DNA of 64,000 nt from Oxalobacteraceae bacterium OTU3CAMAD1 (lineage in GTDB: Bacteria > Pseudomonadota > Gammaproteobacteria > Burkholderiales > Burkholderiaceae_D): the NCBI GenBank assembly GCA_024123915.1, contig CP099650.1, forward strand, positions 4,898,001-4,962,000, given 5' to 3'. Made by a program: the position numbers and the translations under genes. Of the stretch, positions 61,430 to 64,000 are shown one piece after another. Under the pieces are notes generated by a model, which was given only the letters and a program-made list of their open reading frames with translations, was not told where the DNA came from and searched no databases. How positions within the stretch are numbered: the stretch's first letter is position 1; each line of letters starts with the position of its first letter.

Positions 61430-61630
61430 ATGGGTAGGAGAACAGTTGTCCGGTTTGATATGCCATTCAGTGTGCGGCTCGCCTCGAAAATCGCTGTCCG
61501 ATTGAAGAGAATACTTACAATGGACAGGAGTCACCAGAATTACCGATTCTCTCCCCTAACCATTGGGCACGCCCAAGTTGCAGTATTTGCCCTTTTACTG
61601 GACAGAAAAATATTACGACGACTATGTTAA
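61430..61630 (+). CDS. hypothetical short ORF
   Basis: 66 aa starting 15 bases after the HNH gene behind a strong ribosome site (CGGAGGATTC). Basic (VRLASKIAVRLKRI), no recognised family, no export signal. May be a real small protein paired with the HNH gene or the truncated start of a lost gene. Confidence 0.35.
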   Translation: MGRRTVVRFDMPFSVRLASKIAVRLKRILTMDRSHQNYRFSPLTIGHAQVAVFALLLDRKILRRLC

Positions 61631-62111
61631 TTCGGATCCCTCCACATCGAAACCAAACAAGAGCCTATAAATAAGAGCCGTCGAGCAATCTGATCTTGCC
61701 CCACAAGGGATGCCGCGAATGTGGACGATTCATGCACGTTTCATAAGAGAAATCCGAAAATTTTGACAGTCATAATCTTGGCCCACAAGGCTGCGTCGAT
61801 GTCAAATTCGTACTCGCAGCGGCAGTCGCTAATCCCGTCAACTCTAGGTAGCACTTCGTGGCTCGCTAAACCTCGTGGAGGTACGGGACAACTCTCAACT
61901 TTAGCTACAACGGCGATTCCGTCAACTTCACAGTTTGGGGCACTGTGCGAGCAACTCCGATGATTTGACTACAGCAGCTCAAAATACAGGTTTCACTGTC
62001 ACTAAGTGCGCGCATAACGCGGCCTTACAATGATGCTACAGATAAGTAGACCACGAGCATGGCGCAAGATTAACTGCACGGAAAATTGGCGTAAGGTGAT
62101 TAGAAGAAAAT
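61631..62111. other. gene-free AT-rich stretch
   Basis: About 480 bases in the lower-GC insert. I see no convincing ORF, RNA gene, repeat or palindrome. Short frames are interrupted and lack ribosome sites. Confidence 0.5.
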
Positions 62112-62273
62112 ATGTTTATCTGGCTTAAAAACTTGAAACACAAATGGACGCGGCAAAAAAACGGCTCTGTATTCATACGGCCGACGCTGCAGGGTAAGCC
62201 AATCTGGAGCAAAGACATGGCCTTGTTGAGGGAACTTCAGCAACAGGAAGCGAAGAAGCATCAAGCAAAATAG
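62112..62273 (+). CDS. hypothetical small basic protein
   Basis: 53 aa: MFIWLKNLKHKWTRQKNGSV, then FIRPTLQGKPIWSKD and a helical, Gln/Lys-rich tail (RELQQQEAKKHQAK). Weak ribosome site (AGAAGAAAAT). It ends 33 bases before the lipase gene on the same strand and could be co-transcribed with it. Unknown function. Confidence 0.35.
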   Translation: MFIWLKNLKHKWTRQKNGSVFIRPTLQGKPIWSKDMALLRELQQQEAKKHQAK

Positions 62274-62306
62274 GAAATTTTCGCGGACGAGAAAAAGGAA
62301 AAAAAC

Positions 62307-63419
62307 ATGCTGAACCAACTTCAACCGGATGTGTGCAGGCTGCTTGACCTGGTGCTTAAGATACGGACCTTCGATGCCACGTTGGCCCGAACCTCCCACT
62401 TCTTTGCCAAGCTCGCCGAACAGTTTGCGCCTCCTCGCCGCGCTTGCATCGCTCTATTGCTGAGTACCCTACTCTGGGCACCGATGGCGAATGCTGACGA
62501 TATTGTCAGAATTACGCGCCAACCCGGCCCCGATTGCCAAGCCCCCTGTTCCCGCGTGGCCGTCGTTTTCTTTCATGGATTGAATGGCTCGGCGGAAACG
62601 TGGAAGAATCCCGACACGAAGAAAGAATGGCCTAGGCTGCTCGCCGAGGACCGCAACTTCGCCGGCCTGCTCGACGTATACACTGTCAGCTACGATAGTT
62701 TTCTTTTTGCAGGCAATCCCAGCTTTACACAGGTCCTGAAAGAAATGAGCCGTCAGCTTGATGACCTGCTGTTCCAAAAAAAATACTCCAAGATTGTCCT
62801 TGTGGGTCATAGCTTGGGCGGCAACTTTGCACGCGCCTATCTCCTCCATGTCAAGTCCGAGTACGGTCATATCCCCTTGTCCGCTTTTCGCCTGATGTAC
62901 ACGTTGGGCACCCCAATCAAAGGTTCGCAATTGGCCACCTTCGCGCGGTTTCTCACTCCAAACCCTCACCTACGTGTGCTGCTGCCTCTGCCGATCAACG
63001 ACTTTCAGCAAAAGCTAGAGATGGATTGGACAAGCGCGTTGAATAAACAATTCCGGCACTTTTGCGACAAAATAGAAGTGCACTCAGCATATGAAAAAAT
63101 CGCGACGCTGCCAGTCGGCATCATCGTCCCACGCGACAGCGCAAGTGCGGCTGGAGATTACACCAAAGGGTTCGATCTAGATCATGGTGGCTTGGCCAAG
63201 CCACCCGATACACAGGCACTAATCTATAAGTGGGTGGCCTCCGGATTACACGCGTGCGTCATAGGCGAATCTGCATGCACTGTGCGAAACGAATATCCAA
63301 ACTGCGGTCGCGAACCGACCGCCTTCGATCCAAACCGCGGCCTGTACCTTTGGGATGAAGCGCTGCGAGCGTCCGTTCCGCCAAAACGCGAATTGCCCGA
63401 AGACCTCCAAGTGAGATGA
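62307..63419 (+). CDS. alpha/beta-hydrolase (lipase/PGAP1-like esterase), exported
   Basis: 370 aa behind AAAAAGGAAAAAAAC. Residues about 45-65 form a hydrophobic export segment (ACIALLLSTLLWAPMANA), unusually far from the start. Hydrolase fold: VVFFHGLNGSAETW (oxyanion region), GHSLGG (nucleophile Ser), LGTPIKGS, and a late DLDHGG that may give the His. Cys residues near the end (HACVIGESACTVRNEYPNCG) may form disulfides. Likely an esterase or lipase of unknown substrate. Lower GC than the flanks. Confidence 0.7.
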   Translation: MLNQLQPDVCRLLDLVLKIRTFDATLARTSHFFAKLAEQFAPPRRACIALLLSTLLWAPMANADDIVRITRQPGPDCQAPCSRVAVVFFHGLNGSAETWKNPDTKKEWPRLLAEDRNFAGLLDVYTVSYDSFLFAGNPSFTQVLKEMSRQLDDLLFQKKYSKIVLVGHSLGGNFARAYLLHVKSEYGHIPLSAFRLMYTLGTPIKGSQLATFARFLTPNPHLRVLLPLPINDFQQKLEMDWTSALNKQFRHFCDKIEVHSAYEKIATLPVGIIVPRDSASAAGDYTKGFDLDHGGLAKPPDTQALIYKWVASGLHACVIGESACTVRNEYPNCGREPTAFDPNRGLYLWDEALRASVPPKRELPEDLQVR

Positions 63420-63719
63420 ACGGCTACAACTCGACCGCTGCCGTCCAAAAGCTCAGACAAGGCGTCATCGTCGTTACCACGAGCTAAAGCTTTATCGCAA
63501 TTCCGTGTAGGGCATGCCCCAGAGGCAACTCGACGCGTAACTAACCTTCCAATCCTTGCGCCAGTCGTTCACCAATCTGTTCAGCAGAACGCCAAGATTC
63601 TAGGTACTGAATATCATTTCCTTGTTTGTGTGACGGCTTTTGGCTGCGGATGCTACCGGTCGCCAGTCGGACATCGTGTATCAGGTCAAGTATGACCAGT
63701 ACAGTTCAGCCCCCCCACC

Positions 63720-63745
63720 CTAAACACCCCGCCGCCTGGCGCGTC
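63720..63745 (+). promoter_or_regulatory. putative OrbS/PvdS-type promoter of the fhuF-like gene
   Basis: CTAAAC (63720-63725), 16 bases, CGTC (63742-63745), 42 bases before the GTG start. Identical layout to 35848 and 60161. The rest of the 63420-63786 gap shows nothing else. Confidence 0.7.
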
Positions 63746-63786
63746 TTGGAAGAGACATCAACACGACGCTCTTCCACGGAACCCAT

Positions 63787-64000
63787 GTGATACCGATCCT
63801 GGCCCCCCTGTTTCAAGGGCCGTTGGCCGAACTGGCCGACGCCCTCTCGCTGGCCCCGGCCATGCCGGCGCACGCGCATGCCGCCACCGGCTTTACCGAC
63901 GGTTCGCCCCTGCTCGACGACAGCCTTCGCCGCTTCGCCGCCCGCCTGCAATACCACGGCGACGACCTGCGGCCGGTCGCCTCGGCATGGGCCATGGCGT
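63787..64000 (+). CDS. fhuF: FhuF-like ferric-siderophore reductase (partial, runs off the window)
   Basis: First 71 codons only, from a GTG with CGGAAC upstream. IPILAPLFQGPLAELADALSL and LLDDSLRRFAARL, then LRPVASAWAMA, match the N-terminal pattern I know from FhuF-family siderophore-iron reductases. The Cys-rich [2Fe-2S] C-terminus is beyond the edge. FhuF/OrbF reduces ferric siderophore in the cytoplasm to release iron. The OrbS-type promoter upstream supports the assignment. Confidence 0.6.
   Translation, partial: MIPILAPLFQGPLAELADALSLAPAMPAHAHAATGFTDGSPLLDDSLRRFAARLQYHGDDLRPVASAWAMA

Noticed and set aside
61721..61963. 80-codon plus-strand frame in the gene-free stretch
   Set aside because: No ribosome site, low-complexity Ser/Thr-rich product, no resemblance to a family.
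1..64000. CRISPR array, rRNA operon, prophage or intact insertion sequence
   Set aside because: No regularly spaced short repeats, rRNA sequence, integrase or transposase frame was seen in the window.

Overview
The window is high-GC (mostly about 65%) proteobacterial chromosome. Many TonB-dependent receptors, a complete pqqABCDE operon, a dual-domain beta-propeller phytase, an ornibactin-type iron sigma factor and a dispersed CACGTAGGGCGGATTA palindromic repeat fit a betaproteobacterium of the Oxalobacteraceae (Massilia/Duganella/Janthinobacterium type). This placement comes from gene content and was not tested phylogenetically.

Layout. (1) 83-10945: plus-strand cluster with an aldehyde dehydrogenase, a coniferyl-alcohol dehydrogenase (CalA type), DUF1302 and DUF1329 envelope proteins, a Ycf48-like beta-propeller and a 1394-residue protein that fuses an RND/MMPL transporter to a type-B carboxylesterase. 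(2) 11306-17269: small proteins, a ZnuD-like TonB receptor with a Cys-rich partner, and a YdeP/FdhF-type molybdoenzyme. (3) 17377-30017: a beta-fructan utilisation locus on the minus strand (LacI regulator, sugar ABC transporter, two clan GH-J hydrolases, fructokinase, TonB receptor). Three near-identical operator sequences sit at its promoters. (4) 30237-35735: miscellaneous small genes and a GH2 beta-galactosidase. (5) 35969-38739: a siderophore receptor and an OrbS/PvdS-like ECF sigma factor with a Fur box. (6) 38922-42954: a PL11 rhamnogalacturonan lyase, an AraC regulator and a degenerate GGDEF protein. (7) 43356-47754: a Pho-box-controlled TonB receptor plus phytase operon. (8) 47927-54587: a DUF4386 protein, tRNA-Leu(TAA), a secreted lectin-FN3-PQQ sugar dehydrogenase and the PQQ biosynthesis operon. 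(9) 54891-56341: a LexA-box-flanked yedK and a divergent unknown gene. (10) 56475-64000: a Fur-boxed siderophore receptor, a PvdF-like formyltransferase, a lower-GC insert (HNH protein, lipase, remnants) and the start of a FhuF-like ferric reductase at the edge.

The strongest regulatory pattern is CTAAAC-N16-CGTC. It occurs upstream of the siderophore receptor (35969), the pvdF-like gene (60109) and the fhuF-like gene (63787), and is equivalent to the TAAA-N17-CGTC promoter known for Burkholderia OrbS. Together with the Fur-boxed OrbS/PvdS-type sigma gene it outlines an iron-starvation regulon for a hydroxyornithine-type siderophore. The LacI/fructan operators, the Pho box and the LexA box give three more regulons readable from the DNA. 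The most novel protein is the RND-carboxylesterase fusion beside coniferyl-alcohol oxidation genes.
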